NCBI GenBank assembly: GCA_034422115.1
Contig: DAOUJW010000009.1
Coordinates: forward strand, 124,001-188,000
Direction: 5' to 3'
Origin: DAOUJW01 sp034422115
Lineage (GTDB): Bacteria; Chloroflexota; Dehalococcoidia; Lucifugimonadales; UBA2985
DNA length: 64,000 nt
Position numbers and translations under genes: made by a program. Position 1 is the first letter of the stretch. Each line of letters opens with the position of its first letter. Shown one piece after another: positions 26,231-34,763 of the stretch. The notes below the pieces were generated by a model. That model ran no database searches and was not told the origin of the DNA. It worked only from the letters and a program-made list of their open reading frames with translations.

Positions 26231-27088
26231 CTAGCCAACGACGCCAAGCGCAACGACAGCGCTGAGCAGGACGACTATCCCCGTCATCTGAACGGCGCTG
26301 ACCCGCTCCCGGAGGAACACCCAGGCCAGCACCAGCGTCACCACCGGGTACGACGCCGATATGGGAGCGATGAGCGATACGTCCTCCGTCTCTATGCCCA
26401 GGTTGTAGCTCACAAACCCCAGGGAGTCCAGCACCGCTGAGGCGACCACCATGAGTATCGCGCCGCGGGTGAACGTCGCTCCGACGGGGCGTTTGACGGA
26501 AAGGTAGGAGCCCAGGGCAACCGTAGCCACAAGCCGAACGGACGCGACGGCGATGAACGGGCCGACCTCCTCCACTATCGGCTTCCAGAGGGTGAAGGCG
26601 ATTCCAAAGGTCAGCATTGCGGTAAGGCCGTACCAGACGCCCTCAAGGGACGCGCCGCTTCTGCCTCTCGCCGAGATGAGGACTATACCCGCCAGCACCA
26701 GGAGGATCAGGCTGCCTTTGGCCAGCCCTATGCTCTCATTGAATAGGATGGCCGCCAGCACGGTGGTCACGGCAAGCCAGCTAGCCGAAAGAGGGCTGAC
26801 TATGGACACCATCCCCCGCTCCAGGCCCCGGTAGAACAGCACGTACCCCAGAGGGAAGAGAAGGCCGGAGGCGGTGGCCAGCAGGATGAAGTCGCCGCCG
26901 GTGACGGCCTCCAGCGACGGATAGCGGGACAGCCCCATCGCCAGGGGCGGGACTATGCCCACTCCAAGGACTACAATAGCCACTACCGGGCTGCCCAGGC
27001 GGATGGCGGCGTACCGCGCCAGTATGTCTCCCGTGCCCCAGGCGAACATACTGGCGAAGCCCCAGAGCAGAGGGTCAGCTATCGCCAT
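26231..27088 (-). CDS. EamA/DMT family permease
   Basis: 285 residues with ten predicted membrane helices in two EamA repeats; both carry the typical Pro/Gly-rich ends (PLSASWLAVTTVLAAILF; PISASYPVVTLVLAWVFL). Metabolite exporter of unknown substrate. Stops 48 bases before the polA start, so it may lead an operon into polA. It is a different protein from the partial permease at the window start. Confidence 0.85.
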   Translation of the reverse strand: MAIADPLLWGFASMFAWGTGDILARYAAIRLGSPVVAIVVLGVGIVPPLAMGLSRYPSLEAVTGGDFILLATASGLLFPLGYVLFYRGLERGMVSIVSPLSASWLAVTTVLAAILFNESIGLAKGSLILLVLAGIVLISARGRSGASLEGVWYGLTAMLTFGIAFTLWKPIVEEVGPFIAVASVRLVATVALGSYLSVKRPVGATFTRGAILMVVASAVLDSLGFVSYNLGIETEDVSLIAPISASYPVVTLVLAWVFLRERVSAVQMTGIVVLLSAVVALGVVG

Positions 27089-27176
27089 TCATTGTTCCAA
27101 TCTTCCTTTACTGGACTCCCGCTTCCGCAGACCTTCGCATAACTTCGTTGCATCAATCGGCAAAGATACCCACTCT

Positions 27177-27271
27177 GTCATTCCCGTGAAAACGGGAATC
27201 TAAAGGGCTTCTTCCAAGACAACGCAGAGTTGCAGACAGCGTCTCTAGATTCCTGCTTCCGCAGGAATGAC
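27177..27271. repeat. MITE-like doublet of family B palindromes
   Basis: GTCATTCCCG...CGGGAATC hairpin (27177-27200) and GATTCCTGC...GCAGGAATGAC (27248-27271) face each other; the outer ends GTCATTCC / GGAATGAC form an inverted repeat around a ~47-base spacer. Lies in the 252-base gap between the permease and the citrate synthase-like gene; nothing else is visible in that gap. Confidence 0.7.
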
Positions 27272-27340
27272 AGAACGAGCAGGGGCGGTTCGCGAACCGC
27301 CCCCACGGAATCTGCGGTGTGCCTGTAACCCAATCCAGCC

Positions 27341-28720
27341 CTATGCGGACGGGCGGCGGGCGGCCTGCCCTTCCCTGGCCAGCGCCAGTATCTCCTCCGG
27401 CGTGAAGAAGGTGCGCCTCTGGCCCACCACGGTGTCCTGCTCGCTGTCGTAGGCGCCGTCGTAGGCCTCCTGGATCCTGTCGTACACGTACTTCACCACT
27501 TGGCTCACGTTGGTGTACGTGCCCTCCTCGCCCGTCTCCGCCTTCACCTGCTGGTTCAGCACAGACACAATGCCGTCCATGCCGGAGAGCGCCCCGATTC
27601 GGTTAAGCTCAACGGCCTCGTCTCCCACAAGCCCCGCGTCGAAGGGCAGGTATATCGGCCCGCCGCCGGCCTCGCCCTGACGCCGGATGCCCGTCTGGTG
27701 GATGCCAGCCTGGGTCGCAAAGACCTCCCCGATAATGGGCTGCTTGGGGGGAATGGTGCACACCTCGTTGGCCAGCAGGTCTCTTATCTCACCGAGAGCG
27801 CCCAGCTTGAAGCCCGGGTCTCCGTAGACGCGGATGTAGTTGGCCATCACCTGCTCAAGGGCCGTGTTGCCCGTCCTCTCACCAAGGCCCGCAAAGGCGA
27901 CGTTGACCCGCTTGCAGCCGTAGCGGTAGGCGGCCATGCTGTTGGCAGTTGCCAGGCCGAAGTCGTTGTGGCCGTGGAACTCAAGCTCAGCCCCCGTCTC
28001 CCGGATGATGGTGGAGATGAGCCTGGGAATGCCGACCGGCAGCGGCGCGTAGGGGTCGGGAGACCCCCACCCGATGGTGTCGCAGATGCGGAACTTGGCC
28101 CACCCCTTTGTCTCGTCAAGCACCCGCTGGATGAAGGGTATGACAAAGCCATAGATGTCCGCCTTGGTGGTGTCCTCCAGGTGAATCCGGGGTCGGATAT
28201 CGTTCTCGCAGGCCGTCATGATGGGCGCAAGGTACTTCTCCGCGGCATCCGCCTTGCTCCGGTGATTCAGCTTGTCGAAGATGTGGTGATCGGAGCTGGA
28301 CGCCAGCATCCCCGTCTCCTTGATGGCGCCCCGGGACACGTTCACCAGGTCCTTGATGTCCTTGGGAATGGCCCTTGTCCACGTGGTCACCTGGGGGAAC
28401 TGGTACTCCCTCTCCAGGAGCCGCTCCAGCGCCCACAGGTCCCTGTTCTGGTATATGAACACCTCTATCTGCTCGATGCGGCCGGTATCATTGTCCAGCT
28501 CGTGCAGCAGGTCGAAGTACTTCAACCGCGCCTCCGACGGGAAGAGGGCGAAGTGGGGGTCCTGCGCCCCGTCCCTCAGGGTGGTGTCCGTGATGAGCTT
28601 TGGATGGGTCTTGTCCGTCTCCGGAACGACCGCAGCCGCCTCATCCTCCAGGGCCACCGGGGGAAACTTGCCGTCGTAGTAGTAGTAGACCGTTTCCGGG
28701 TTTATGTGATTCTCCGCCAT
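27341..28720 (-). CDS. Re-citrate synthase-like DRE-TIM metallolyase
   Basis: 459 residues, HMGL-like pyruvate carboxyltransferase family. Metal/catalytic motifs: DTTLRDGAQ near residue 46 and HGHNDFG near 240. It differs from 2-isopropylmalate synthase and HMG-CoA lyase and instead shares with the Re-face citrate synthases of Clostridium kluyveri and Dehalococcoides, as I recall them, the blocks KETGMLASSSDHHIF, KADIYGFVIPF and GLGERTGN. Predicted reaction: acetyl-CoA + oxaloacetate to citrate. No LeuA regulatory dimer domain is present. It lies 83 bases downstream of an acetyl-CoA synthetase on the same strand, which could supply the substrate. A homocitrate- or isopropylmalate-type role is the alternative. 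Confidence 0.7.
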   Translation of the reverse strand: MAENHINPETVYYYYDGKFPPVALEDEAAAVVPETDKTHPKLITDTTLRDGAQDPHFALFPSEARLKYFDLLHELDNDTGRIEQIEVFIYQNRDLWALERLLEREYQFPQVTTWTRAIPKDIKDLVNVSRGAIKETGMLASSSDHHIFDKLNHRSKADAAEKYLAPIMTACENDIRPRIHLEDTTKADIYGFVIPFIQRVLDETKGWAKFRICDTIGWGSPDPYAPLPVGIPRLISTIIRETGAELEFHGHNDFGLATANSMAAYRYGCKRVNVAFAGLGERTGNTALEQVMANYIRVYGDPGFKLGALGEIRDLLANEVCTIPPKQPIIGEVFATQAGIHQTGIRRQGEAGGGPIYLPFDAGLVGDEAVELNRIGALSGMDGIVSVLNQQVKAETGEEGTYTNVSQVVKYVYDRIQEAYDGAYDSEQDTVVGQRRTFFTPEEILALAREGQAARRPSA

Positions 28721-28803
28721 TACATCCCCTTCTCGTCGCGCCCTCGCACGACGCTACAACCGTTCTCTATTCTGCTCGCGCCCTGCACGGGCGTCGCTCT
28801 CTC

Positions 28804-30555
28804 CTAATCATCTTCCAGGGTGGACGTGTCGCCCTCAGGAAGGCCAAGCTCCCTGGCCTTGAGCAGCCGGCGCATTATCTTCCCGCTGCGGGTCTTGGGC
28901 AGCGAGTCCAGGAACTCTATCTCCCGCGGGGCGACCGCTGCCGCCAGCTTCCCCCGAACGAAGCGCATTATCTCGTTGCGCAGCTCGTCCGAGGGCTGGC
29001 TGCCCTCGTGGAGGGACACGAACGCCTTGACCACCTCCATAGCCACCGGGTCCGGCTTGCCGATGACCCCGGCCTCGGCCACGGCCGGGTGCTCTATCAG
29101 GGCGCTCTCCACCTCGAAAGGCCCCACAAGGTGGCCGGCGGTGTTTATGACGTCGTCTGCGCGGCCCACGAACCAGAAGTAGCCGTCCTCGTCCATGCGC
29201 GCCCGGTCTCCCGTGACGTACCACCCGTTCTTGAACTTGGAGTCGTACATCTCCTGGTTGCGCCAGTAGCCGCGGAACATGGAGGGCCAGCCCGGCCGCA
29301 CGCACAGGTCGCCCTCTTCGCCGGGCTCCACCTTGTTGCCGGCGTCGTCCACAATGGCCGCCTCAATGCCGGGAATGGGTCGGCCCATGGAGCCGGGCCT
29401 GATGTCCATCGACGGGTAGTTGGCGATGAGGATCGCTCCCGTCTCGGTCTGCCACCAGTTGTCGTGGAAGGGCAGCCCCAGCACGTTGACCCCCCACATC
29501 ACCGCCTCCGGGTTCAGCGGCTCCCCCACGGAGCACGTGTAGCGCAGGGTCGAGAGGTCGTATCGCTTCGGGATCTCATCCCCCGCTTTCATAAGCATGC
29601 GAATGGCGGTGGGAGCCGTGTACCAAACCGTGACGCCGTACTTCTGGATGACCTGGTACCAGGCGCTGGCGCGGAAGCCGCCCTCATAGATGACCTGGCT
29701 GATGCCGTTGGTCCAGGGCGCGGACATGCCGTAGGAGGTGCCGGTCACCCAGCCGGGATCTGCCGTGCACCAGTAGACGTCCTCGTCGTGGAGGTCAAGC
29801 GCCCAACGCCCCGTGGCCAGGTGCTGGAGCGCGGCCATGTGCGCGTGAACGGCCCCCTTGGGCTTGCCCGTGGTGCCCGACGTGTAGTGCATAATGGAGT
29901 AGTCCTCCTCCGTGGTGGGCTCGATCCGGAAGTCGGGCGAAGCGGAGGCCATCTCCTCCTCGTAGCTGATGTCGCCCGGAGCCAGGGACTCCGAGGAGCG
30001 ACCGTTCTTGTTGACGACTATGATGTGCTTGAGATCGGGCAGGTCGCCGATAATGCCGCTGACTCTGCCGCGAAGCTCCGGCGTGACGATGAGGGCCTTC
30101 GCCCCGCTGTCCTCCAGTCGATCCTTGACCGGGTCCGGCCCAAAGGCCGAGAATAGAGGCCCGGCGATGGCGCCCACCTTCAGGATGCCGAAGAAGGCCA
30201 CGTACAGCTCCGGGACGCGTCCCATGAAGATGAACACCCTGTCGCCCTTCTCCACGCCCAGCCTCTTCAGGACGTTGGCGAACCTGTCGGTAAGCTCCTT
30301 GAACTGGGCGAAGGTGTACTGCTCCTCCTCGCCATTGGCGCCCTCCCAGTACATGGCAACCTTGTCCCGCTTGTGGCTCGCGGCGTGCCTGTCGATGGCC
30401 TCATAGGCCAGGTTGAGGCCGCCGCCAGGCAGGCCGTCGAGATTGCTCCTGAACTCCTGCCAGCTGAAGCCGCTCAGAGAGTCCTGGTACTCCCCAATGT
30501 TGGGACGCACCTCTATGTCTTCAAGTTTGGGTTTGGCGATTATTGGATAGTCCAT
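28804..30555 (-). CDS. acsA: acetyl-CoA synthetase (AMP-forming)
   Basis: 583 residues, ANL superfamily. Activates acetate (or a short acid) with ATP and CoA. AMP-binding loop YTSGTTGKPKGAV, the acetyl-CoA synthetase blocks TADPGWVTG and WWQTETG, the hinge Asp in YVTGDRARMDEDGYFW, and the C-terminal catalytic Lys in LPKTRSGKIMRR. The Trp of WWQTETG is what restricts the pocket to acetate-sized acids. GAGGAGG lies five bases before the ATG. Upstream of the Re-citrate synthase-like gene, so the two may channel acetate into citrate. Confidence 0.9.
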   Translation of the reverse strand: MDYPIIAKPKLEDIEVRPNIGEYQDSLSGFSWQEFRSNLDGLPGGGLNLAYEAIDRHAASHKRDKVAMYWEGANGEEEQYTFAQFKELTDRFANVLKRLGVEKGDRVFIFMGRVPELYVAFFGILKVGAIAGPLFSAFGPDPVKDRLEDSGAKALIVTPELRGRVSGIIGDLPDLKHIIVVNKNGRSSESLAPGDISYEEEMASASPDFRIEPTTEEDYSIMHYTSGTTGKPKGAVHAHMAALQHLATGRWALDLHDEDVYWCTADPGWVTGTSYGMSAPWTNGISQVIYEGGFRASAWYQVIQKYGVTVWYTAPTAIRMLMKAGDEIPKRYDLSTLRYTCSVGEPLNPEAVMWGVNVLGLPFHDNWWQTETGAILIANYPSMDIRPGSMGRPIPGIEAAIVDDAGNKVEPGEEGDLCVRPGWPSMFRGYWRNQEMYDSKFKNGWYVTGDRARMDEDGYFWFVGRADDVINTAGHLVGPFEVESALIEHPAVAEAGVIGKPDPVAMEVVKAFVSLHEGSQPSDELRNEIMRFVRGKLAAAVAPREIEFLDSLPKTRSGKIMRRLLKARELGLPEGDTSTLEDD

Positions 30556-30602
30556 GGAGCCTCCTCTCGCGAAAGGCGGGGCTTCTGTGGTATCACTTAC
30601 AT

Positions 30603-30630
30603 ATTATAGGATTGGCCGATATGCACACAA
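30603..30630 (-). promoter_or_regulatory. promoter of the acetyl-CoA synthetase gene
   Basis: On the minus strand TTGTGT (30630-30625), 16-base spacer and perfect TATAAT (30608-30603), about 48 bases before the ATG. Confidence 0.55.
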
Positions 30631-30696
30631 TCCCCACGCCTGAGCCGCGCCTGCTGTACCAGGGCGGGCCGCAACGCTACAATGTAGGCACAGGTG

Positions 30697-30780
30697 CCCG
30701 CTCATCCTGAGCATGTCGAAGGAAATGAGCGGGCGAGCAGAGACGCCGCTCAAATGGTTCGACAAGCTCACCATGAGCGG
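30697..30780. repeat. CGCTCAT / GACAAGCTC palindromes (repeat family C)
   Basis: Two facing palindromes: CCCGCTCAT...ATGAGCGGG (30697-30732) and CCGCTCA...GACAAGCTCACCATGAGCGG (30746-30780). A second doublet is at 33887-33979 and single copies at 58382-58414 and 62677-62703. Separates divergent acsA and sfsA. Confidence 0.75.
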
Positions 30781-30819
30781 CTGCGAATCTATCCCGCCAC
30801 AAGCCGAGCACAACCAACA

Positions 30820-31515
30820 ATGAAACTCAGCCCGGACCTCCAACAGGGTATCTTCATAGACAGACCCAACCGCTTCGCCGCCCTGGTGGAGGTGGACGGG
30901 GCACAGGTGATGGCCCACGTGCCCAACTCCGGGCGTATGGGGGAACTGTTCACCAATGGCGTCACCGTGTTCCTGACTCCCAGGAACGGCGCGGGGCGCA
31001 AGACGGCCTTCGACCTGTCGCTGGTGCGGCTGGAAGACGCCCTGGTCTCCTCAGACGCCCGGCTGCCCTCGGCGCTGGTGGACGAGGCCATCTGCGACGG
31101 GCGGCTTGAGCAGTTCGCGTCCTTTACTTGGAGGCGCAGGGAGGCGACCTTCTCCCACAGCCGCCTGGACATTGTGCTGGGCAACGGCGGGCTGTGCTAC
31201 GTGGAGGTCAAGTCCGTGACCCTGGTGGAGGACGGCGTTGGCCTCTTCCCGGACGCCCCCACGACCCGGGGCGCGCGGCACCTGGAGGCGCTGATGGAGG
31301 CCAAAGGCCAGGGGCACAGAGCCGCCGTGGTATTTGTTGTGCAGCGACAGGATGTCCGCGCCTTCGCGCCCAACGTCCCGGCAGACCCGCTCTTCGCTGA
31401 GACGCTGCTCAGGGCCCGCGCCGCCGGAGTCGAGGTGTACGCCTACCGCTGCCGGGTATCCTTGGAGGAGGTGGTCTTGACTGACCCGCTTCCCGTGCAG
31501 ATGGAGGAGGCCTAG
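30820..31515 (+). CDS. sfsA: SfsA family protein (sugar fermentation stimulation)
   Basis: 231 residues. N-terminal OB-like domain (RFAALVEVDG, then AHVPNSGRMGEL) followed by a PD-(D/E)XK nuclease-like domain with SRLDIVL ... CYVEVKSVTL and the family block LFPDAPTTRGARHL. Binds DNA; true function is still unclear. The reading frame is open for 42 codons upstream but that stretch is the palindromic repeat, so I start at the ATG at 30820, where SfsA proteins begin. Four bases separate it from the next gene. Confidence 0.92.
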   Translation: MKLSPDLQQGIFIDRPNRFAALVEVDGAQVMAHVPNSGRMGELFTNGVTVFLTPRNGAGRKTAFDLSLVRLEDALVSSDARLPSALVDEAICDGRLEQFASFTWRRREATFSHSRLDIVLGNGGLCYVEVKSVTLVEDGVGLFPDAPTTRGARHLEALMEAKGQGHRAAVVFVVQRQDVRAFAPNVPADPLFAETLLRARAAGVEVYAYRCRVSLEEVVLTDPLPVQMEEA

Positions 31516-31519
31516 CGCC

Positions 31520-32218
31520 TTGGACGCGACACTCAGAGCTAGGCTGATGGACATCTACCACAGGCTGTTCCGGCGCTACGGGCCACAGCGCTGGTGGCCC
31601 GGGGACACCGCCTTTGAGGTCATCATCGGGGCCATTCTAACCCAGTCTGCCTCCTGGACAAACGTGGACAAGGCGCTGGATAACCTGAAGGCACTAAACC
31701 TCCTGGAGCCTGCCGCCCTGAGAGCCATCCCCCTGGAGGAGCTGGCGGCGCTCATTCGTCCATCGGTCTACTTCAACGCAAAGGCACGGAAGCTCAAGGC
31801 CTTCGTGGAGCATCTGGGCGAACGCTACAACGATGACCTTGAGGCGATGTTCCGGCAGGACGTAAGCGTCCTCCGCCCGGAGCTTCTGGCCATCTACGGC
31901 ATCGGAGAGGAGACGGCCGACGACATCCTGCTGTACGCCGCGGGCAAGCCCGTCTTCGTCATGGACGCCTACACTCGGCGCATACTGGAACGGCTGGGCA
32001 TCACCCCCGCGCAGGACAGGTACGCCTCCTACCAGGCCCTTTTCATGGACAACCTACCCCAAGACGCTGAGCTGTTCAACGAGTATCACGCTCTGCTGGA
32101 CCGTCACGGAGTGGAGGCGTGCCGGAAGAGAGAGCCTCTGTGCGCCGAATGCTGCCTGCTGGACGTGTGCCCCACCGGCGCGCTGAGGGTCGCTGAGCAG
32201 AGACGGCCCGCCTTGTAG
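31520..32218 (+). CDS. endonuclease III-like HhH-GPD glycosylase (COG2231 type)
   Basis: 232 residues. HhH-GPD fold with the Fe-S loop C-x6-C-x2-C-x5-C at the C-terminus, as in endonuclease III. The helix-hairpin-helix reads YGIGEETADDIL and the catalytic Asp is in FVMDAYTRR. The Lys that makes Nth a bifunctional lyase (GRKTA) is replaced by Glu (GEETA), so this should be a mono-functional base glycosylase or a non-cleaving relative. TTG start at 31520 with GGAGGAGG nine bases upstream, inside the end of sfsA. Confidence 0.85.
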   Translation: MDATLRARLMDIYHRLFRRYGPQRWWPGDTAFEVIIGAILTQSASWTNVDKALDNLKALNLLEPAALRAIPLEELAALIRPSVYFNAKARKLKAFVEHLGERYNDDLEAMFRQDVSVLRPELLAIYGIGEETADDILLYAAGKPVFVMDAYTRRILERLGITPAQDRYASYQALFMDNLPQDAELFNEYHALLDRHGVEACRKREPLCAECCLLDVCPTGALRVAEQRRPAL

Positions 32219-32316
32219 AGAGCCTTGGCACTCCTCTATCGATAGGGTATAGTTTGACACAGAATGGTTGTCGCAGCAGAAGACCTTCGAGTTACCTATG
32301 GTTGGTGCGCGCGCTT

Positions 32317-32392
32317 CGTCACCCCTGCGAAAGCAGGGGTCTAGGATACCCGATATAGAAGGAAATAGATTCCCGCTTTCGCGGGAATGACG
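32317..32392. repeat. MITE-like doublet of family B palindromes
   Basis: Hairpin CACCCCTGCGAAAGCAGGGGT, a ~28-base spacer, then hairpin ATTCCCGCTTTCGCGGGAAT; outer ends CGTCA / TGACG. Located in the 244-base gap before the Tat genes; the remaining gap holds no other clear signal. Confidence 0.75.
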
Positions 32393-32462
32393 AGAAACGT
32401 ACCTCCTTCTGGATAACACCTTAGTTACTCAAAGGTCTCCAGTAGAAGGAGAAAAGCGGTAG

Positions 32463-32723
32463 ATGGATCTCTTCGGTATAGGCCCCCTGGAGGTGCTGAT
32501 AATACTGCTCATCGCCTATCTGGTGCTGGGCCCGGCCCGAATGGTGGATATCGCGCGCTCCCTCAACAGCTTCGTGCGCGAGGTGAGGCAGGCCACCAGC
32601 GAGCTGCCCGACCTGCTGGCCCTTGAGGAGGCGTCAAAGGAGCCGCAGCGACAAGACGGCAACACGCAGGGGGCCAAGCCTGCCGCCGCCGACCAGGAGG
32701 AGGACGGGCCCGTTGCAAGATAG
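32463..32723 (+). CDS. Sec-independent translocase protein TatA/TatB
   Basis: 86 residues. N-terminal membrane helix (LFGIGPLEVLIILLIAYLVLGP), the Phe-Gly-x-Gly-Pro hinge signature reversed to GIGP-E as in TatB-like proteins, an amphipathic helix (MVDIARSLNSFVREVRQATSEL) and a polar tail. The Glu in GPLEVL is typical of TatB. Works with TatC, whose start overlaps its end, to export folded proteins. AAGGAG is 12 bases upstream. Confidence 0.88.
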   Translation: MDLFGIGPLEVLIILLIAYLVLGPARMVDIARSLNSFVREVRQATSELPDLLALEEASKEPQRQDGNTQGAKPAAADQEEDGPVAR

Positions 32724-33480
32724 GGAGCTCTCTCTGACGGGTCACCTCCTGGAGCTGCGACGCAGGCTAATAATATCCGCCGCGGCCCTGGTGATGGGCA
32801 CGGGCGTGGCTTTCGCCTTCCACCGGATGATCTTCAACCTGCTCATGGTGCCGGCCCAGGGCTTCGAGTCCCTCAGGGACCAGAAGCTGATCTTCACCCA
32901 GGTTACGGAGATGATAGGCATCACCATGAAGGTCTCCCTCATGGGCGGCCTTGTCCTAGCCTTCCCCGTCATCCTCTTCCAGGTGGTGATGTTTGTGGCC
33001 CCGGGCCTGACGCCCAGGGAAAAGCGCTATCTTTACGCCCTCTTTCCCGGAGCGATACTCTCATTTGTGGCCGGCGCGGCCTTCGGGTACTACGTTCTGC
33101 TGCCCCCGGCCCTCAACTTCCTGCTGGAGTTCGGGTCCGACATAGCCACGCCCATGATAAGGGTCGGGAACTACATCAACCTGGTTGTTACTCTGCTATT
33201 CTGGCTGGGCGTGGCCTTCGAGACTCCTCTGGTAATCTTCTTCCTGAGCAAGATAGGGCTGGTCACGCCCAAGTCCCTGGCCCGCCAGCGGCGCGTTGCC
33301 ATAGTGCTGGCATTCATACTTGGCGCGCTCATCACCCCCACCTTCGACCCCGTCAACCAGAGCCTTGTGGCCCTGCCCATCATCCTCCTGTACGAGCTTG
33401 GCATCCTGCTGTCGAGGGTGGCCCGCTGGGGAAGCAAGTCCAGCGTGGAGATGGCCCCCTCGGAGTCCTCCGGCGGCTGA
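32713..33480 (+). CDS. tatC: Sec-independent translocase protein TatC
   Basis: 255 residues with six membrane helices. Family blocks: HLLELRRRLIIS at the N-terminus (signal-peptide recognition), FPVILFQVVMFVAPGLTPREKRY, and the later FETPLVIFFLSKIGLVTP. The frame is open upstream but the natural start is TTG at 32713, overlapping the TatA/B stop by 11 bases, with an AGGAGGAGGA stretch nine bases before it. Ends just before a terminator shared with the convergent tatA. Confidence 0.93.
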   Translation: MQDRELSLTGHLLELRRRLIISAAALVMGTGVAFAFHRMIFNLLMVPAQGFESLRDQKLIFTQVTEMIGITMKVSLMGGLVLAFPVILFQVVMFVAPGLTPREKRYLYALFPGAILSFVAGAAFGYYVLLPPALNFLLEFGSDIATPMIRVGNYINLVVTLLFWLGVAFETPLVIFFLSKIGLVTPKSLARQRRVAIVLAFILGALITPTFDPVNQSLVALPIILLYELGILLSRVARWGSKSSVEMAPSESSGG

Positions 33481-33487
33481 GCACGCC

Positions 33488-33519
33488 CAAAAGAAAACGC
33501 CCCGCCGAATGACGGGGCG
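33488..33519 (-). terminator. intrinsic terminator for minus-strand tatA
   Basis: Stem CGCCCCG / CGGGGCG (33498-33519) followed on the minus strand by TTTTCTTTT (33497-33489). It also lies after tatC on the plus strand but lacks a T-run in that direction. Confidence 0.75.
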
Positions 33520-33552
33520 CATCGTGTACACTGAACTACAGCTAACCGGGGC

Positions 33553-33753
33553 CTACGCCTTGCCCTTGCCCTTCCTGCCGCTCGGCTTGGCGTCCACCAC
33601 AACCTCGTCCTCGTCCTGGCCGGACTGCCCCTTGCGGAACTCTTTGATGCCCTTGCCTAGGGCGGAGCCAATCTCGGGCAGGCGGCCCGCGCCGAATATG
33701 ATCAGGATGATGAACAGTATGATTACCAGCTCTGTAGGTCCTATTCTAGGCAT
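33553..33753 (-). CDS. tatA: Sec-independent translocase protein TatA
   Basis: 66 residues. Short N-terminal membrane helix with TELVIILFIILIIFGAGRLPEIG, the FG hinge, then the amphipathic helix GSALGKGIKEFRKG and a Lys/Asp-rich tail: a canonical TatA. The start is the ATG at 33753 with GAGGAG upstream; the frame remains open to 33792 without support. Convergent with tatC, so pore-forming TatA is transcribed separately from the TatB-like/TatC receptor pair. Confidence 0.92.
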   Translation of the reverse strand: MPRIGPTELVIILFIILIIFGAGRLPEIGSALGKGIKEFRKGQSGQDEDEVVVDAKPSGRKGKGKA

Positions 33754-33791
33754 ACCCTTCTCTCCTCGCAGGCTCCCCGGATTTGGCAACA

Positions 33792-33820
33792 ATATTATAT
33801 CCCATAGACGCCGTAGTCAA
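33792..33820 (-). promoter_or_regulatory. promoter of tatA
   Basis: On the minus strand TTGACT (33820-33815), then either TAATAT at 17 bases (33797-33792) or TATAAT at 15 bases (33799-33794). About 40 bases before the ATG. Confidence 0.65.
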
Positions 33821-33886
33821 TACAGCAAGGGGCGCGGGTATTCTCTGTGTTGGTAATACCAACCCTGGTTGTAGTACCACTTCTTT

Positions 33887-33979
33887 CCCGCTCATGGTGA
33901 GCTTGTCGAACCAGAGCGGGAAGGCAGCGGGCGTAGTTGACACCGCTCATACTTCGACAAGCTCAGTATGAGCGGTGTC
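33887..33979. repeat. family C palindrome doublet
   Basis: CCCGCTCATGGTGAGCTTGTCGA...AGCGGG followed by CACCGCTCATACTTCGACAAGCTCAGTATGAGCGGTG: the second unit is a near-perfect 36-base palindrome. Same doublet design as 30697-30780. Confidence 0.75.
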
Positions 33980-34205
33980 GTTCACTATAACCAACGCCTT
34001 TAGAGAGTACCCGGGCTGGGCGCCTCCCGGCTTGTGGGACTTATCTTCCTTCTAGTGAAATCTGTAATCGTTTGATGAAAGAATTAGTAAGAACCCTGCC
34101 AGAAATGTGTGAACATATGGCCTTGTTTCGACATTGGCAGGAGCCTAGAATTGTGTCTGTATCACACCAAAGCGGCGAGTTAGACACGCCCCAAGGAGGC
34201 ATAGT
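33980..34205. other. gap without recognised genes
   Basis: Together with the promoter and repeat above it fills the 452 bases between tatA and the next gene. Composition is more A+T-rich than its surroundings. I see no convincing ORF or RNA gene; only the AAGGAGG at 34194-34200 that serves the gene at 34206. Confidence 0.5.
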
Positions 34206-34679
34206 ATGGACTTGCGCACCGTCAGCAAAATCGCAGTGGGTTTCGCCATTCTTATAGGGATAGGCATGATAGTCCTGGGGGCAATCTTCATCTCGTTGGG
34301 GTACGACGCCAGGAGCGACATACGTGCGGCCCTGCTCAAGGAGAAGGTCATCACCGGCCAGGGAGCCGCCATCCCGGGAGTCCTGGTAGAGGACGTGGAG
34401 ACGGCAAAGGCCCAGCAGGACTACATTGAGGAGCACACCTTCGGCAGATTCGGGCCGTACTCAGGCATGGAGCGCGACGATCCAAACCGCGACGTGTACA
34501 TCAAGGGCCTGACCCTGAGAAACGCCCTGAACCTGGCGGTAGTCGGCTTTGGCGTCACTGACCTCGCTATTGGCGTCGGCTGGGTTACCGTGATGCTGGG
34601 GCTGATGATAGTCGCTCTCGCTATCCCCATGCACCTGCTCATGATGAAGGTGTTTCGACCGGACCCCTACTCTTACTGA
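34206..34679 (+). CDS. small membrane protein, unknown function
   Basis: 157 residues. N-terminal membrane helix (IAVGFAILIGIGMIVLGAIFISLGY), a ~60-residue extracytoplasmic region with GQGAAIPGVLVEDVETAKAQQDYIEEHTFGRFGPYS, and two C-terminal hydrophobic stretches. The middle block is conserved-looking but I do not recognise the family. Strong AAGGAGG seven bases before the ATG. Stands alone, followed by a perfect palindrome. Confidence 0.7.
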   Translation: MDLRTVSKIAVGFAILIGIGMIVLGAIFISLGYDARSDIRAALLKEKVITGQGAAIPGVLVEDVETAKAQQDYIEEHTFGRFGPYSGMERDDPNRDVYIKGLTLRNALNLAVVGFGVTDLAIGVGWVTVMLGLMIVALAIPMHLLMMKVFRPDPYSY

Positions 34680-34763
34680 GGCCATCCTGACCCTCCCATT
34701 GACGGATGCGCCGGGTATCGAGCAAGTTCCGCGAGACGCAGGCAGTACCCACCACCTGAGCAG

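Noticed and set aside
28600..30156. 518-codon open frame on the plus strand
   Set aside because: Antisense to the acetyl-CoA synthetase gene; the translation is Val/His/Arg/Gly-rich without any domain.
30694..30819. N-terminal extension of SfsA by 42 codons
   Set aside because: This stretch is the family C palindrome read as protein; SfsA proteins start at the ATG at 30820.
33887..33979. Possible CRISPR or integron site
   Set aside because: Only two facing palindromes, no repeat-spacer periodicity, no cas or integrase gene.
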